Notes: generated by a model from the sequence alone, not told the origin. 64,000 nt of DNA from Antilocapra americana (GCA_007570785.1 ML661799.1:1029598-1093597); one strand, 5' to 3'; positions 23,145 through 35,022 are shown, counted from the stretch's first letter. A program made the numbers and translations.

Positions 23145-23355
23145 AAGTGAAAGTGATAGTTGCTCAGTCCTGTCTGACTTTTGGTGACTCCACTGACTGT
23201 AACCTACCAGGCTCCTCTGTCCATGGAATTCTCCAGGGAAGAATACTGGAGTGGGTTGCCATGCCCTTCTCCAGGTGATCTTCCCAACCCAGGGATGGAA
23301 CCTGGGTCTCTTGCATTGCAAGCAGATTCTTTTACTGTCTGACCCCCAGGAATGC
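23145..23355 (-). mobile_element. Bov-tA SINE
   Basis: Antisense: 'gttgctcagtcctgtctgac' through 'cccagggatggaacctggg' to a worn head, 'gacccccaggaatgccc'. It is followed within 14 bases by a second copy in the same orientation. Confidence 0.95.
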
Positions 23356-23368
23356 CCCTAACTAGCAT

Positions 23369-23588
23369 GTGTGCATGCTCAGTCGCTTCAGTCATGTATG
23401 ACTGTTTGCGACTCTATGGACTACAGCCTGCTAGGCTCCTCTGTCCATGGAATTCTCTAGGCAAGAATACCGGAGTGGGTTGCCATGCCCTCCTCCAGGG
23501 GATCTTCCCAACCCAGGGATTGAATCTACATCTCCTGCATCTCCTGCATTGCCAGTGGATTCTTTACCACTGAGCCCCTGGGAAAGCC
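23369..23588 (-). mobile_element. Bov-tA SINE
   Basis: Antisense copy, 'tgtgcatgctcagtcgcttcag' to 'gagcccctgggaaag'. A 12-bp duplication with two mismatches, cctaactagcat (23357-23368) and tctaactaggat (23589-23600), marks the insertion. Confidence 0.95.
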
Positions 23589-23599
23589 TCTAACTAGGA

Positions 23600-24950
23600 T
23601 ACCTGGGTCCTAATTCTGCTTTCTGAGAATACACGGAGCAAGTTTCTTATATTTTTTTTATATGACAATCCTGCAGGTATTTGAATACAACCAACAGATG
23701 CCTCTGCATCTTCCTTCAACTTTCTTAGCAGGTCATGGCTCAGGCCCCCCACCAGCCAGATTGCTCAACTGTGGACATGCTTTAGTCTGTCAATATCTTT
23801 CTTCAAATGTGGGGACTTGTTCTGAGTACAGATAATTCAACTCATCTGCGCCCAGTGAGTTCGAACCACCCTGGAGAGACAGGCAGCAACCTGAATCCCA
23901 GTGACTTGGAGGGCTCTCCGTCCATCTAAGAGTTAAGCTAGTGCTGTTTTTTGGAGAAACTCCAGGCTGATTATCCTCCAAAGCAACCTGCAGAGGTAGA
24001 GGCAGTGCGGGCAGGAGGTCTGGAAGGGAAGCAGCCAAGCCTAATGGCGGGGTTTAACTCTTGACCTTTGGACATTCTGCATTCACATCTTCTGCTTGGC
24101 CCCTGCTGGGAGCTGTGCTTCTTGGCAGTGGTTGGGTGGGGAACTGTATGTCTGGGTGATCCATTTTAGTTGTTGATTTTATCAAAAATGTTCATTAAAT
24201 CAGTGTCTGTGTCATTTTATGTAAATCCAGATCCATCTGTTATTGTCTATTGTACCTCCAGGCACTGTAAAAATTTTTTTTAATACATTGTTGTTTTTCT
24301 CCACAGGCATGTGGTAATATCTTTAGAAATCTCTTGTGTAAGGAATGTAAGGAAAAATTTTTTTTTTTTTTTTTGGTATAATGCATGGCTTCATGCCCTG
24401 AAAGGTGTTGAAATTCACAAGGGTGGATTCAGGACAAGACTTCTGGTCATCTGAGATATGTGACAAGTCAACAGGAACCCTAAGGGACCAAGTCACTTGC
24501 ATTCTTTTTGCTGTGTCCTTGTCTGGGCATTGCCAGCTTGGGTTCTTGCCTTTTCTCAGACTTTTTTTTCTCTAAAGCATAATTACTGCTGGGTAGTTCT
24601 GCAGAGACTTCATGTTTCTCTCATCCATCCAATTCTCCTCTTTCCCAGTAATCTGACACCCTTTGGGCTCCAGCTTTACCCAGAACCTTCTTGACAATTG
24701 AGACCTCCACAAAACGTGGTTCTAACAGATGATCATTCTTAGTCTGCCCTCCAGTGATGTAGATTCCATTGTCATTCTCTCTCAAGTTATCCCCCATGAG
24801 AATGGCTTTTCCCCTCTGAACCCCTAGAGCCACTAAGGGCAGCCACCGTTTCACCTGAGAGGCCCTATGGATGGGGTACTCAGAATACCACCACTTCCCC
24901 AGCCCTACTGGAGGGGCAGAATAGCAGTCACTTCTGGCTAAATACTGTCT
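23600..24950. other. gene-less stretch
   Basis: No supported gene. A T17 tract lies at 24358-24374. An open frame of 125 codons on the minus strand (24621-24998) is discussed in the findings. Confidence 0.4.
24358..24374. repeat. T17 tract
   Basis: Simple poly-T run. Confidence 0.9.
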
Positions 24951-24954
24951 GTTG

Positions 24955-25065
24955 GCCCAGTCATGCACATGATCCCACAGAAACCCTGTGAGGTTCATAT
25001 GATGATCTCTGTTTTATACAAGAGGACACTGAGGTTCACAGAAGTTGGTAAATTTCCAAAGCTTG
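24955..25065 (-). repeat. MIR SINE fragment
   Basis: Antisense MIR: 'cccacagaaaccctgtgaggttcatatg', 'gttttatacaagaggacactgaggttcac'. Confidence 0.65.
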
Positions 25066-25084
25066 TGTATTCTCTCTGAGCTAA

Positions 25085-25351
25085 CCAGGCTCCTCTGTCT
25101 ATGGGGATTCTCTAGGCAAGAACACTAGAGTGGGTTGCCATTCCCTCCTCCAGGGGATCTTCCCAACCCAGGGATCGAACCCAGGTTTCCTGCATTGCAG
25201 GATTCTTTACTGTCTGAGCCACCAGGGGAGCCCAAGCATCCTGGACTGGGTAGCCTAACCCTTCTCCAAGGAATCTGCCCAACCCAGGAATTGAACTGGA
25301 GTCTCCTACATTGCAAGAGGATTCTTTACCAGCTGAGCTACCAGGGAAGCC
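25085..25351 (-). mobile_element. dimeric Bov-tA-type SINE, 3'-shortened
   Basis: Two antisense tRNA-like units in tandem: one ends 'gagccaccaggggagccc' at about 25235, the next ends 'gagctaccagggaagcc'. The Bov-A 3' end that should start 'gttgctcag' is missing, so the copy begins inside the body. Confidence 0.9.
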
Positions 25352-25439
25352 TGAACAAGCACAATAGGAAATATACAAATGTCTAAGTATCAATATAGTT
25401 TTAATAAAAAACACATGCTTATCAACAACAGTTGCTTTT

Positions 25440-25575
25440 TTTCCAATGCACTTCCATATTTATTAATTGATTTATCCTCTCAGTCTCCCTGCAAAATTGA
25501 CCAAAAGATGCCCTTATCAATATTCTGAAGATAAGGAAGCAAAAATCCAGACAGGCTTAAGGACAAACTTAGGAC
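25440..25575 (-). repeat. MIR SINE (diverged)
   Basis: Weak antisense MIR: 'gcacttccatatttattaattgatttatcctc', 'gaagataaggaagcaaaaatcc'. Confidence 0.5.
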
Positions 25576-25839
25576 TTCAATAAATAAATGACAAAGATCG
25601 TCACTTCTTCCTGGTGGCTGTTTCTCTGAACTGAAGCAATAACTCTAGGGTCCAGTCTTTCCTCCAAGGTAAATCATGAGTTCCCTGTGACTCCCCCAGC
25701 TATTCTCTGAGATGCTGAAGACCCCTTTGAAATAAGGATCTGAAATAAGGTAAGGGGCTCACAGCGCCCACATCAGACCCTTTGCCCGCAAAGATCCACT
25801 TCCTGAGTAGCTGTCGTGGACCAGGGGTTAGCGCCACCC

Positions 25840-25995
25840 AATGACTCTATCAGGTTATTACAGTTAATTGCCCATTTTGCAGATGAGGAAACAGAACTGG
25901 AGAGGTTAAATGACTTTGAGAAGTTCCTGCAGCTAGTATGTGGCAGAGCCTGGGCTTGAACCCAGGAAATCTGGGCTCCAAGCTGAGACTCCTCT
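25840..25995 (-). repeat. MIR SINE
   Basis: Antisense MIR with 'cccattttgcagatgaggaaaca' and 'gcagagcctgggcttgaacccagg', the tRNA-side end. Confidence 0.85.
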
Positions 25996-26229
25996 TGTGG
26001 TCTGAGCGGTGGGGTCCTGCCAGGCTGCCTGATCTGGACTCTGAGATGCTAGAGCAGCACAGGATCACCCTTCCTTTCACAATTACATTGCCCAGAGCCA
26101 TGTGTTGAGATTTGGTCCTTCAAAAGCCCACGATGTCTTTCCCAAAAGCTGTGTTTAATTTGGATGTCCCCCAAGACACACTTGCATAATAAGTCATTTT
26201 TATGCTAAATGTAGGAGTTTATACTCTTA

Positions 26230-26970
26230 CCCATTATATTTTATAATCTTACTCATTATATTTTTTAAATAAATTTTAAAAATTTTGGAATAATTCTAGA
26301 TTTGCAGAAAAATAGTGAAATTAGTACACACAGAGACCCAGTTTCCTCTATTATTAGCATCTTACATGTTAATATGGTAGATTTTCCCACAATGAATGAC
26401 TATTATTGATACATTATTATCTAAAGACCACACTGTATTCAGGTTTCCTTAGTTTTTACTTAGGATCTCATTTAGAATATCACATTAAGTTCAGTTGTTA
26501 TGTCTCATTAGGCTCCTCTGGACCTTGAAAGCTTCTCAGAATGTCTTTGTTTTTGACAATCTTGACCATTTTGAAGAGAACTGGCCAGGTAGTTCATAGA
26601 AGGTCCCTCGATTGGGATTTGCCTCATTTTTCTCACAATAAGACTGGAGTACATAGGCTTTTGGGAGAAAGACCACAGAGAGAAAGTGTCATTCTCATCA
26701 CATCACATAACATCAAGGAGTCCTATTACACTAGTAACGTGATTTATAAATGTTGCTGTTGACCTCGATCACCTGGCTGAGGTAGTGCTTGCCAGGTTTC
26801 TCTGCTGTCAGAGTTACTCTCCTTGCTCCTTTCTTGCTATACTTTTGGAAAGAGGTGACTGTGCACAGCCTACACAGAAGGAGTGGAGGGTATGGGCCAC
26901 CTCCTTGAGGGTGGAGTATCTACAGAAACTACTTACTATTCCTCTGCAGGTCTCCATTACATTTTTGTGC
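26230..26970 (-). mobile_element. old L1 LINE, antisense
   Basis: Antisense L1M-type 3' region: 'ttttggaataattctagatttgcag', 'gagacccagtttcctctatta', 'ttcagttgttatgtctcattaggctcc', 'tgaccattttgaagagaactggccag', 'gatcacctggctgaggtagtgcttgccagg'. Confidence 0.7.
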
Positions 26971-26971
26971 T

Positions 26972-27655
26972 TTTATTTTTATTGAAGTATAAATGATTTA
27001 TAATGTTATGTTAGTTTTAGGTGTATAGTAAGATGATTCAGTTATATGTATATATATATATATATATATGTATACATATATATTCTTTTGCAGATTCTTT
27101 TCCATTATAGGTTATTACAAGATACTGAATATAGTTCCCTGGGCTATACAGTAGATCTTCATTGCCTATTTTGTATATAGTGGGGTATATCTATTAATCC
27201 TAAACTCTTAATTTATTCCTTCTTATCTCCCTTTAACCGTAAGTTTGTTTTCTTTGTCCATGAGTCTATTTCTGATTTCTAAATAAGTTTGTTTTTATCA
27301 TTTTTTAGATTCCACATATAAGTGATATCATATTATATTTGTCTTTGTCTGACTTGCTTTATTTAATATGATAATCTCTAGGTTCACAAGTTGTTGTAAA
27401 GGATATTTTTTACTTAACTGGCTGAGTAATATTCCATTATGTGTATATACCACATTTTCTTTATCCATTTCTCTGTTGATGGACATTTAGCTTGCTTCCA
27501 TGTCTTGACTACTGTATTAACTGCTATTAACATTGGGGTGCATGTATCTTTTCAAATTAGAGTTTTTGTCTTTTCTGGATATGCCCAAGAGTAGGACTGC
27601 TGGATCATATGCTAACTCTATTTTTAGTTTTCTGTTACATTTTAGTCAGTGTAAG
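26972..27655 (-). mobile_element. L1 LINE 3' end, antisense
   Basis: A separate L1 copy: 'ttttattgaagtataaatga' marks its 3' side, then 'gaatatagttccctgggctatacagtag', 'ttagattccacatataagtgatatcat', 'gagtaatattccattatgtg', 'ggactgctggatcatatg'. Better preserved than its left neighbour, hence probably younger. Confidence 0.85.
27045..27085. repeat. TA microsatellite
   Basis: TA run with a few TG steps, inside the antisense L1 3' UTR. Confidence 0.9.
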
Positions 27656-27884
27656 CCCATCATTTCGGTTGGTGGAGATCTCTTTGTATCCTGATACCAT
27701 ATCCATCTAATAATTTAACTTTCCCTGGTAGGTGGTATCTATGTGTGACTCCTGGGTAACTTGTGCAAACATTGAGCAGACCACCTTTTAAGAGATTCTC
27801 TTGATACCTGGGGAGAATGATTGGCATTTTCAGAGGAGGTTTTTGAAGTCATATCATTGCATTATTAATCACATCTACATTTAA

Positions 27885-28575
27885 TCCACAGTGTGATAAG
27901 GAATGGCTTTATTAAATGTTTTTCTGAAATAAAACTGCATGACAGTTATCTTCCTCTAATAGTCTAGAAAAAAATACCTACTAAAAATAATTTTAATTTT
28001 ATGATTTATTTACAGTGCTGGCTCCTGGGTCTCTATTTCTTTTCTAAGTGCTCCCAAGCAATCTACTTTTCACTCTATTCTTGTACAATATCATCAGTTT
28101 AATATCAGGCTGATCAATCCAGAGCTTCTAGAATCTTGTTTTGAGAAAAGTGAGTTGCCTCCAGTCTTTGAGCATCTCCTCTGTTCTATGTGGTTCTTCA
28201 ACAATTACCAGCAATGCTTCTGTCACTGTATCTGCAAATTCTCTCAGTCCCAGGACATCCAGCATCTGGGTCTGGAGTCTTGGCCTCATTTAAGGAGGAG
28301 AGATGCTCTTCCTGACACATCAGATCAAAAATTGCTCCCATTAGTAACAAAGATGGGAGACAAACAAGAGGTAGGCATTTCTTTTTTCTCTCTTCTCCAG
28401 GGGCGACATAGGCATATGTGTGGTATTCCTCTCCCCCTCCAGCCAGCCCAATTCCCTTCTGTTAGATATTTCTTTCCAACAAAGTTAATGTGACATCATC
28501 TCCCCCAAGGAGCAGTCCTTTACCTTGTTCATTTTCCTGCTTCAGGCATTACTTAAAATTAACAAAAACTGCTAA
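27885..28575 (-). mobile_element. CR1/L3-type LINE relic, ORF2 part
   Basis: The + strand resembles the reverse complement of a CR1-family reverse-transcriptase region: 'ggaatggctttattaaatgtttt', 'gtatctgcaaattctctcagtcccaggacatccagc', 'ggagtcttggcctcattta', then 'gagcagtcctttaccttgttc'. All frames are broken. This is one of the oldest elements in the window. Confidence 0.6.
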
Positions 28576-28664
28576 AAGCCAATATTTATTGAAGGGTTTG
28601 ATAGTCAGAAAAGGAGAGCCAGGGCATTACAAGCAGAGAATAATGATAATAATAATGATAGTGA

Positions 28665-28885
28665 AGATGTATTGAACCAAATCTGCCTGGCACCAGGCCA
28701 AGCACTTGACAGGTTTTACCGAATTTATTAGTTACAATAACCCTTTGGGACTTGATATCACCTCCCACTTTATATATAAGGAAACTGAGGCTTGGTAAGG
28801 TTAAAGAGCTTGTCTAAGGTCACAAAGCTGAGCTTCAAGCAAGGTGGGTCTGATTCCTGAACCCTTGCTCTTAGCATAATAACTA
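28665..28885 (-). repeat. MIR SINE
   Basis: Antisense MIR, nearly complete: 'accaggccaagcacttgacag', 'cccactttatatataaggaaactgaggc', 'gtctaaggtcacaaagctg', 'ctgattcctgaacccttgctc'. Confidence 0.85.
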
Positions 28886-28919
28886 CAGAAATATTCAAAG
28901 TGCCTTCTTATTGTCTGGA

Positions 28920-28931
28920 TTTTTTTTTTTT
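28920..28931. repeat. T12 tract
   Basis: Simple poly-T run. Confidence 0.85.
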
Positions 28932-29170
28932 AAGGTTTATTCTGGGCTTAGACTTCTAGACACACCTCTTGCAGGGTGCAGGGCCTTCTGGTACCCTCCC
29001 TTGTTATGCAGCTCTCCCATCTTCCCATGTGCCCTACATCCTTTCCAAGCCATAACTCCTCAGAAGTATTCCCTGCACTGTCATTGTTTCCTTGATGTTA
29101 GAGCTTCTTAACAGGAGGTCTCCAATGTCTCCTAAAGTTACACACAAAATGATGGCTTGATGTGCTTTTT

Positions 29171-29460
29171 AAAAAAATTCTTTATTATTTACTGTGGTTG
29201 TGCTGGGTCTTCACTGCTTCAAAGGCATTTCTCTAGTCGTGGGGAGTGGCAACTACTCTCTAGTTGAGGTGCTCGGGCTTCTCGTTGCAGTGACCTATCT
29301 TGTTTTGGAGCATGGGCTCTAGAGCACACAGGCTCGGTAGTTGTGGTGCATGGTTTTAGTTGCTCTGCGGTATGTGGGATCTTCCCGGATCAGGGACCGA
29401 ACCTGTGTCTCTTGCCTTGGCAGGTGGATTCTTTAACCACTGAGCCACCAGGGAAGCCCT
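29171..29460 (-). mobile_element. CHR-1-like tRNA-Glu SINE
   Basis: Antisense, close to full length, 'ggttgtgctgggtcttcactgc' to 'gagccaccagggaagccct'. A perfect 12-bp target-site duplication, gatgtgcttttt, lies at 29159-29170 and 29462-29473. Confidence 0.95.
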
Positions 29461-29474
29461 AGATGTGCTTTTTG

Positions 29475-30365
29475 TAGATCCTCAGAGTGATTTATTATCC
29501 ACCCCTTCATTCAAAAATGTATGTCGTTGCTTTTAATGTTTCTTCTTTATTCTTAGAGTTGGTTTGTGTTGTAATACAGACATTTCATTTTTGTAATCTC
29601 CCCAGCTATCCTAAGCTGTGTTCCCTTTGGCATCCCTGGCCACGGAACTGAACTGACTGTTCCACTGCACTCCCTAGACGTGCCCTTTATAAAACCTCAG
29701 GCTTATGTCTGAAATTGCTAGTGTTCCCTTCCCTGGTGATCAGTCATGCTGAGATGACATGGCCGTCTCCTCCAGCTTTCCATCCCTGTTCCTTTTGTTC
29801 ACCAAACAAATAATTCCACCTCTGCAGTGTGCCAGGCACTGCTCTAGGCAGAGGGGACGAAACAACGTCCTTGTCTGTGGGGAGCTAGCGCTCTTCACAG
29901 CAACAAGTAACTCTGTGGACCACAGCTCTGTCTAGACTCAGTTCCCCTATTTGCCTGTTCTACCTTGTAAGGGATAAAATTATTAGCGGTCAAGTAAAAA
30001 ATTTATCAGTTCTTCTGCTTTTAGCAGAATGATATTTGCAGTCGTCTAATTAGTCAGAAGGTCCATCATTATTTCTTTTTTGTCCTGTGCTTTTGGGGAA
30101 TTGTGCCTGAATCACCTCTGGCAGGCAGTTCATGGCCTAATTCTCACTGAAATCCTCTCACCTGGGTCACCCCTCTGGCTTACAGGTTTCAGATACACAG
30201 GTACCACCTTTTTGGCACGCAGTATTTCCCTCTCCCTATGTTGTCAGAACTGAACCTTGTTCTACGTTCCAGGCATGCATTCCATCCAACAGGCTGGAGG
30301 ACCACTAAACTACAAGTTAACGTGACTTCCCCTCTGTGTGTTACTATATAGGTATCAGAGAACCA
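29475..30365. other. gene-less stretch
   Basis: About 29785-29905 looks like an old dispersed mammalian repeat ('gtgtgccaggcactgctctagg'). The rest is unassigned. No gene seen. Confidence 0.4.
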
Positions 30366-30367
30366 CA

Positions 30368-30587
30368 GGGCCTCCCAGGTGGGTAGAGTGGCAAAGAATA
30401 TGCCCGCCAATGCAGGTGACACAAGAGCTGTGGTTTCGATCCCTGGGTTGAGAAGAACCCCTGGAGTAGGAAATGACAACCAACTCCAGTATTCTTGCCT
30501 GGAAAATTCATGGACGGGAAACTGGAAGGCTTCAGTTCATGGGGGCACAAAGAGTTGGACATGACTAGGCATGCACACACACACATC
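30368..30587 (+). mobile_element. Bov-tA SINE with CA tail
   Basis: Sense copy 'gggcctcccaggtgggtagagtgg' to 'gagttggacatgactagg', followed by a 'catgcacacacacacat' tail. Confidence 0.95.
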
Positions 30588-30689
30588 CGAGGACCTCATT
30601 GCCCCTGACTCTTCAGCGCCCACTTTCTGAGGCTTCCTGGGCCCCTCTTTCTCTAGAATCAGTGTGCTCAATTTCCTTTCCATTCAACT

Positions 30690-30795
30690 TTAGGCAGGTT
30701 AAATTCTCAGAGGTTTCTTCATTTCCATAGCAAGATTAATACTATTTATCTCGTGAGGCTGACGTGGAGTGTTAATGAGACAGTGGTAAGGAACT
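30690..30795 (+). repeat. MIR SINE fragment
   Basis: Sense MIR: 'ggcaggttaaattctcagaggtttcttcatttcc' then 'ctcgtgaggctgacgtggagtgttaatgagac'. Confidence 0.5.
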
Positions 30796-30799
30796 TTGC

Positions 30800-32000
30800 T
30801 GCCAGATGCAAAATGAGGCCCCAACGTATGAGCGCAACACATGTCAGCCCCCTGGCTGTTCTGGATCCTTCATGCCTGACTTCCTTCAGGGTACTTGGTC
30901 TTCTCTGGGCATTTTACTCCCTCTGCTTTCAATTTGAAGTAGTATTTAAGTGTCTGCTTGTTTGGGGGCTCTTTAGGATAGAAGAAAGAACTGAGAAATA
31001 TGCCCTAAAATGGTTAGGGTGGCAGTGGACTATGCCCAAGGTGCCCTGAGAACCAAGGGTTAACTCCTGTCTCAGATAGGTCCCTTTCCAACAGCTCTGA
31101 CTTCCAGCCCCCTGCATCTAGGCCAGTGCACCTTGGGGCTTTCCACTGTGAAAACACATCCCAGAGAGAGGGATGGCAGCTGGGAGGCAGAGCACCTGAG
31201 AGGCCACAATCTGGGCCCCAAATGCCAGTCAGAAAGGGGCCCTGGCATCCTGAGTTACAGATTGCTCCAGCTAAGCTGGGCACCCTAGGGGGACTCAGGG
31301 CTCAGCAGAAGTGCTACGGTGAGGGTGAGCCAATGCTGAGCTCCAATCAGCCCCTAGCTATCCAGACTTCCCACCCACCCCCAGGGGCCCTCCCTGGCCA
31401 GAGGACTACCTGACCTTCAGTTCAATTGCCCTATTTTAGTGTTCCTCCAAGGAATAGGCTTGGGGGCAGGAGGGAAGCCCTGCAGAAGCTAGGAACCAAG
31501 AGGAGGAAATCAGGTACCATTATCCATGTGATGTCCAGCAAGGCTCTGATCAGGGAGTCAATGCCACTGAGAAGTGTCCAGGCTGCAAAAGACCCAGATC
31601 AGTCTGGAAAAAAAAAATTTCAGAGTAGCTCTAGATAACCAAAGAGCAGGGGCAGAAAATGATTCAAAGAAGGATCTTCACTCTGGACAGTAACCATCAG
31701 GGGCTCCAAGCAGCAGCCAGTTAAAGCCACGAGTCTCTGACAGCCACCTCCATCAATAGGGCTAGGTCTGTCTGGCTCTCCCAATGCAGATGCGTGCAGG
31801 GGTTGAGAACATGTGGCAGACACAATGAACCAAGGGGCACTGCCAGAGAAGAGAAAAAGTGGGGAGAAATAATGCAAGCCCCAGAATTCTGCTCAGGAAT
31901 AAGAAATGCCAGGTCTCTCAGCACCATGCCCCACCCCCTCTGCTTTTGGTCCTTGGATCCTGGCAGTCCCCATGATCAGTGATGGGACAGAGAACAGCAG
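30800..32000. other. gene-less stretch
   Basis: No supported exon or confident repeat. Confidence 0.4.
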
Positions 32001-32004
32001 TATC

Positions 32005-32108
32005 ACATCTTGAGGGCAAAGATTATGTTATGTTCATTTCTGGCATCCTTAGCATCGTTATAGGCATGCAGTCCACCTGTGGTTAAGTGAATGAATAAAG
32101 GATGCTTT
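32005..32108 (+). mobile_element. L2 LINE 3' terminus
   Basis: 'cttgagggcaaagattatgttatgttc' to 'gttaagtgaatgaataaag' is the typical L2 end. Confidence 0.75.
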
Positions 32109-32109
32109 T

Positions 32110-33185
32110 TATTACATTGTCTGGGTTGAGCTCAACTGGGAGCCTCTTTATTGCTTTCATTGTCCTTTACCCTCCAAGTTACGAATTTGTTCCCAAGTCC
32201 TACAGGAAACTCAAGCTGAGCACAGAAAAATGCTAGCTGGGGTTTGGGGATCATTCTGTTCTGCAGAGTCCAAACAGCTCCCCAAGAATTTGTGGTTCCC
32301 ATAGCAAAGCCTTTGGAGGCTCTGCCAGAGCCCTGGATGCAGGACCTGTGGTTCCAGGAGACTCCAGTCCCATTGGAGACCCCACTACATGGATTTCCTG
32401 GCCTGGAAAATGTGGACATGGAAAGGGCTGTGTGTTCCCCTGGCTTTGCTCATGAGTGGCAGGAGAAGGCACTGTCCCCACTACTAAGCCCAGATGGTGT
32501 TGGGCCCCAAGCCCTCTGCTTTCAGAAAGTGGAGCAGGGCTCAGGGGCCCACAAGGGAGCTAAAAATACAGCCAGTCTGTTTCTGCGCCCTCGGTGGGGG
32601 TCTGGGCGGCCACTGGGGATGGATGAGCTGTGGTCCTCCTTGCCCAGGGGACATCTTGCTTTGTTCGGCCCTGGAGAGTCAGTAAGGCACCTTCTGCCCA
32701 GCATTTGAGGATTCTCTGATCAAGCCATTGGTGCCGGGCTGGGAGACAAGGAAGAAGGTAGTGATGGGGATAAAATGAATCCTATTGAGAAACTAGAACT
32801 ATGGCTGCAAAAAGCTGAGGCCCCTCGAATCTGACACTGCATTTCCCCCCACACTGTGTCACCCCTGCTCTTTTGGCTCTACACTGCAGTATTAGTTACT
32901 GAAAACCCAAGAGTCACTTGGCAGACCAGAGAGCAATCATTCTATGTGGGCATATAATGGGCTGTGGGCATGGAGCTGGGTGGGTGGGTGGGTCTCATGC
33001 TCTCAGGGTCTACAGTAGACTCTGAGAATGATAGCAAACACCCTCTCCTCCCCTTTCTCTACCTTCTAGCCCTCCATATGTCCCCTGGGAGGTACACACA
33101 GGCTGGGCAGGTGCTTCTCAGGGACAGGAAGAGGCAATGTCAAAAGGAAGAAACATGGGTATAGGTGGAAGCATCTCTCAGGATG
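32110..33185. other. gene-less stretch with a G-quadruplex motif
   Basis: Open frames of up to 154 codons (32244-32708) have no recognisable domain. 32978-32992 is GGGTGGGTGGGTGGG. 33190-33350 to its right resembles an old dispersed mammalian repeat. Confidence 0.45.
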
Positions 33186-33189
33186 GGAG

Positions 33190-33350
33190 CAAGGCATTCA
33201 AGCATTCATTCAGTCACTCTCAACCAGTCCACATTTTAAAATGACCTATTAACTATGCCAGGTGGGTAGGAACATGGGACAAAGGCAAACCAGGCCCACG
33301 TTCTGCCTTTATATCCCTGTAGACTGTTCTAGGAGGAGACACTCTTTTTT
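33190..33350. repeat. old dispersed mammalian repeat, family not assigned
   Basis: 'agcattcattcagtcactc', 'ctattaactatgccaggtgg' and 'cgttctgcctttatatccctgtagactgttctaggaggagac' follow a common old repeat pattern. Confidence 0.4.
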
Positions 33351-33473
33351 TCTAGGAGATGGGGAGCCCCTCCCTTGTGACTGGGGCCACTTCAAAATTA
33401 TTCCTCTTTTAATTTAAAAAAATCATTCTTCTTCGTTGATACTAGATGCACACTTCTATCCTTTAATTGTTAC

Positions 33474-33681
33474 TTTTGTTTAGTCACTCAGTCATGTTTG
33501 ACTCTTTTGTGACCCCATGGACTGTAGTCTGCAAGGCTCCTCTGTCCATGGGATTCTCCAGGCAAGAATACTGGAGTGAGTTGCCATTTCCTTCTTCAGG
33601 GGATCTTCCCAATCCAGGGCTCAAACTTGCCTCTCCTGCATTGGTAGGCAGATTCTTTACCACCGAGCCACCTGGGAAGCT
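33474..33681 (-). mobile_element. Bov-tA SINE
   Basis: Antisense, 'tttagtcactcagtcatgtttgac' to 'gagccacctgggaagc'. Confidence 0.95.
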
Positions 33682-34489
33682 TCATTCTTTCATTGGTCTC
33701 TGTCATTTATCACCTTTCTGCTCCCTGAAAATCATGGCACAGGCTTTCACTCCAATCCAAGCCTTGCCATCATCCCAGGTGAACACAGCATCCATGGGGA
33801 TGCTCCAACAACAGTGTTCCTCCCAGTTCCAGGACCTATGTGCCCTCAGGAAATATTTTTTTCATTCCCCACACAGTTTTTTTCACAAGGTCACTCTTTC
33901 TTTAAGCCTCCTTAACCCATCCCTTCATTGAAGATCTTGCCTCCAACAGTCCAGAGAAAATGGTGCCAGCTGCCCACTTGGCACACCCACCCCCAAGTGA
34001 TCTGTGTCCACACACATCCTCATCTCTTTTCTCCATCTCATACTAGAAGGCAGCCTTCCTTGTGTCAGGGATACTCTCGCCAGTAAAGCCAGCACCTCAT
34101 CCCCTCCTGCCTCCTCAAGGACTCTGTTCCATCAATTTTGCCTTTATCTGACATCTTCAACCTCTGCATCTCTACCATTCTCTCTTGAGCTCAAGGCTCT
34201 GCTCTTTAAAGATGAACATACCTCTCCTGATTTTGCACTGCACTGTGGCTACCGTCCCTTTCCTCTGCAGCCCAGCTTCTTAAAAGCTGTCTACATGTGT
34301 TCTTTTCACGTCTTCCTTGTACTATAATCCTTGCCATTTATGGTAAAAGACAACCACCAAGGCCACCCATGGTCTCCACAGATAAATCCAGCAAGCTTTC
34401 TTCCTCTCTGAACCTTCCAACCTCACAGCAGCATCTACTGCTGTTGGAGACTCCATCCTTGTTGAAGTTCAATTCTCCCTCGGCTTCTG

Positions 34490-34773
34490 AGATGCAGGAG
34501 ACCCCGGCTCAATTCCTGGGTTGGGGAGATACGCTGGAGAAGAGATAGGCTACCCACGCCAGTATTCTTGGGCTTACCTGGTGGCTCAGCTGGTAAAGAA
34601 TCCACTTGCAATGTGGGAAACCTGGGTTCAATCCCTGGGTTGGGAAGATCCCCTGAAGAATAGAACGGCTATCCACTTCAGTATTCTGGCCTGGAGAATT
34701 CCATGGACTGTATAGTCCATGGGGTCACAAAGAGTTGGACGTGACTGAGTGACTTTCACTTTCACTTTCTTTT
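34490..34773 (+). mobile_element. dimeric Bov-tA-type SINE
   Basis: Sense: a partial first tRNA-like unit 'gatgcaggagaccccggctcaattcctggg', then a full Bov-tA from 'gggcttacctggtggctcagctgg' to 'gagttggacgtgactgagtgac' and a CACTTT tail. Flanks ggcttctgag (34482-34491) and ggcttctggg (34774-34783) are consistent with a target-site duplication in L2. Confidence 0.9.
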
Positions 34774-35022
34774 GGCTTCTGGGAAATAAATTTCTCCAGG
34801 TTTTCCTCCTGACTTTCTAATCATGTCTCAGATGCCTCCCTGGGTTCCTCCCCTCCACCAGCAACTTAATAGCTGGTACTCCCAGACTTTTCTGGATGCT
34901 CCTTGCCTACTCCATCCCCTCCTGGCAAGGTGGAGATGATGCCAAGGTTGGAATCTTTAGCCCAGATCTTCCTTGCAGGCTAGATATGGCATGTCCAGCT
35001 TCCTACACGGTATCTTCTCTCA

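Noticed and set aside
32244..32708. 154-codon + frame
   Set aside because: No domain, overlapping frames on the opposite strand, no splice or start context that stands out.
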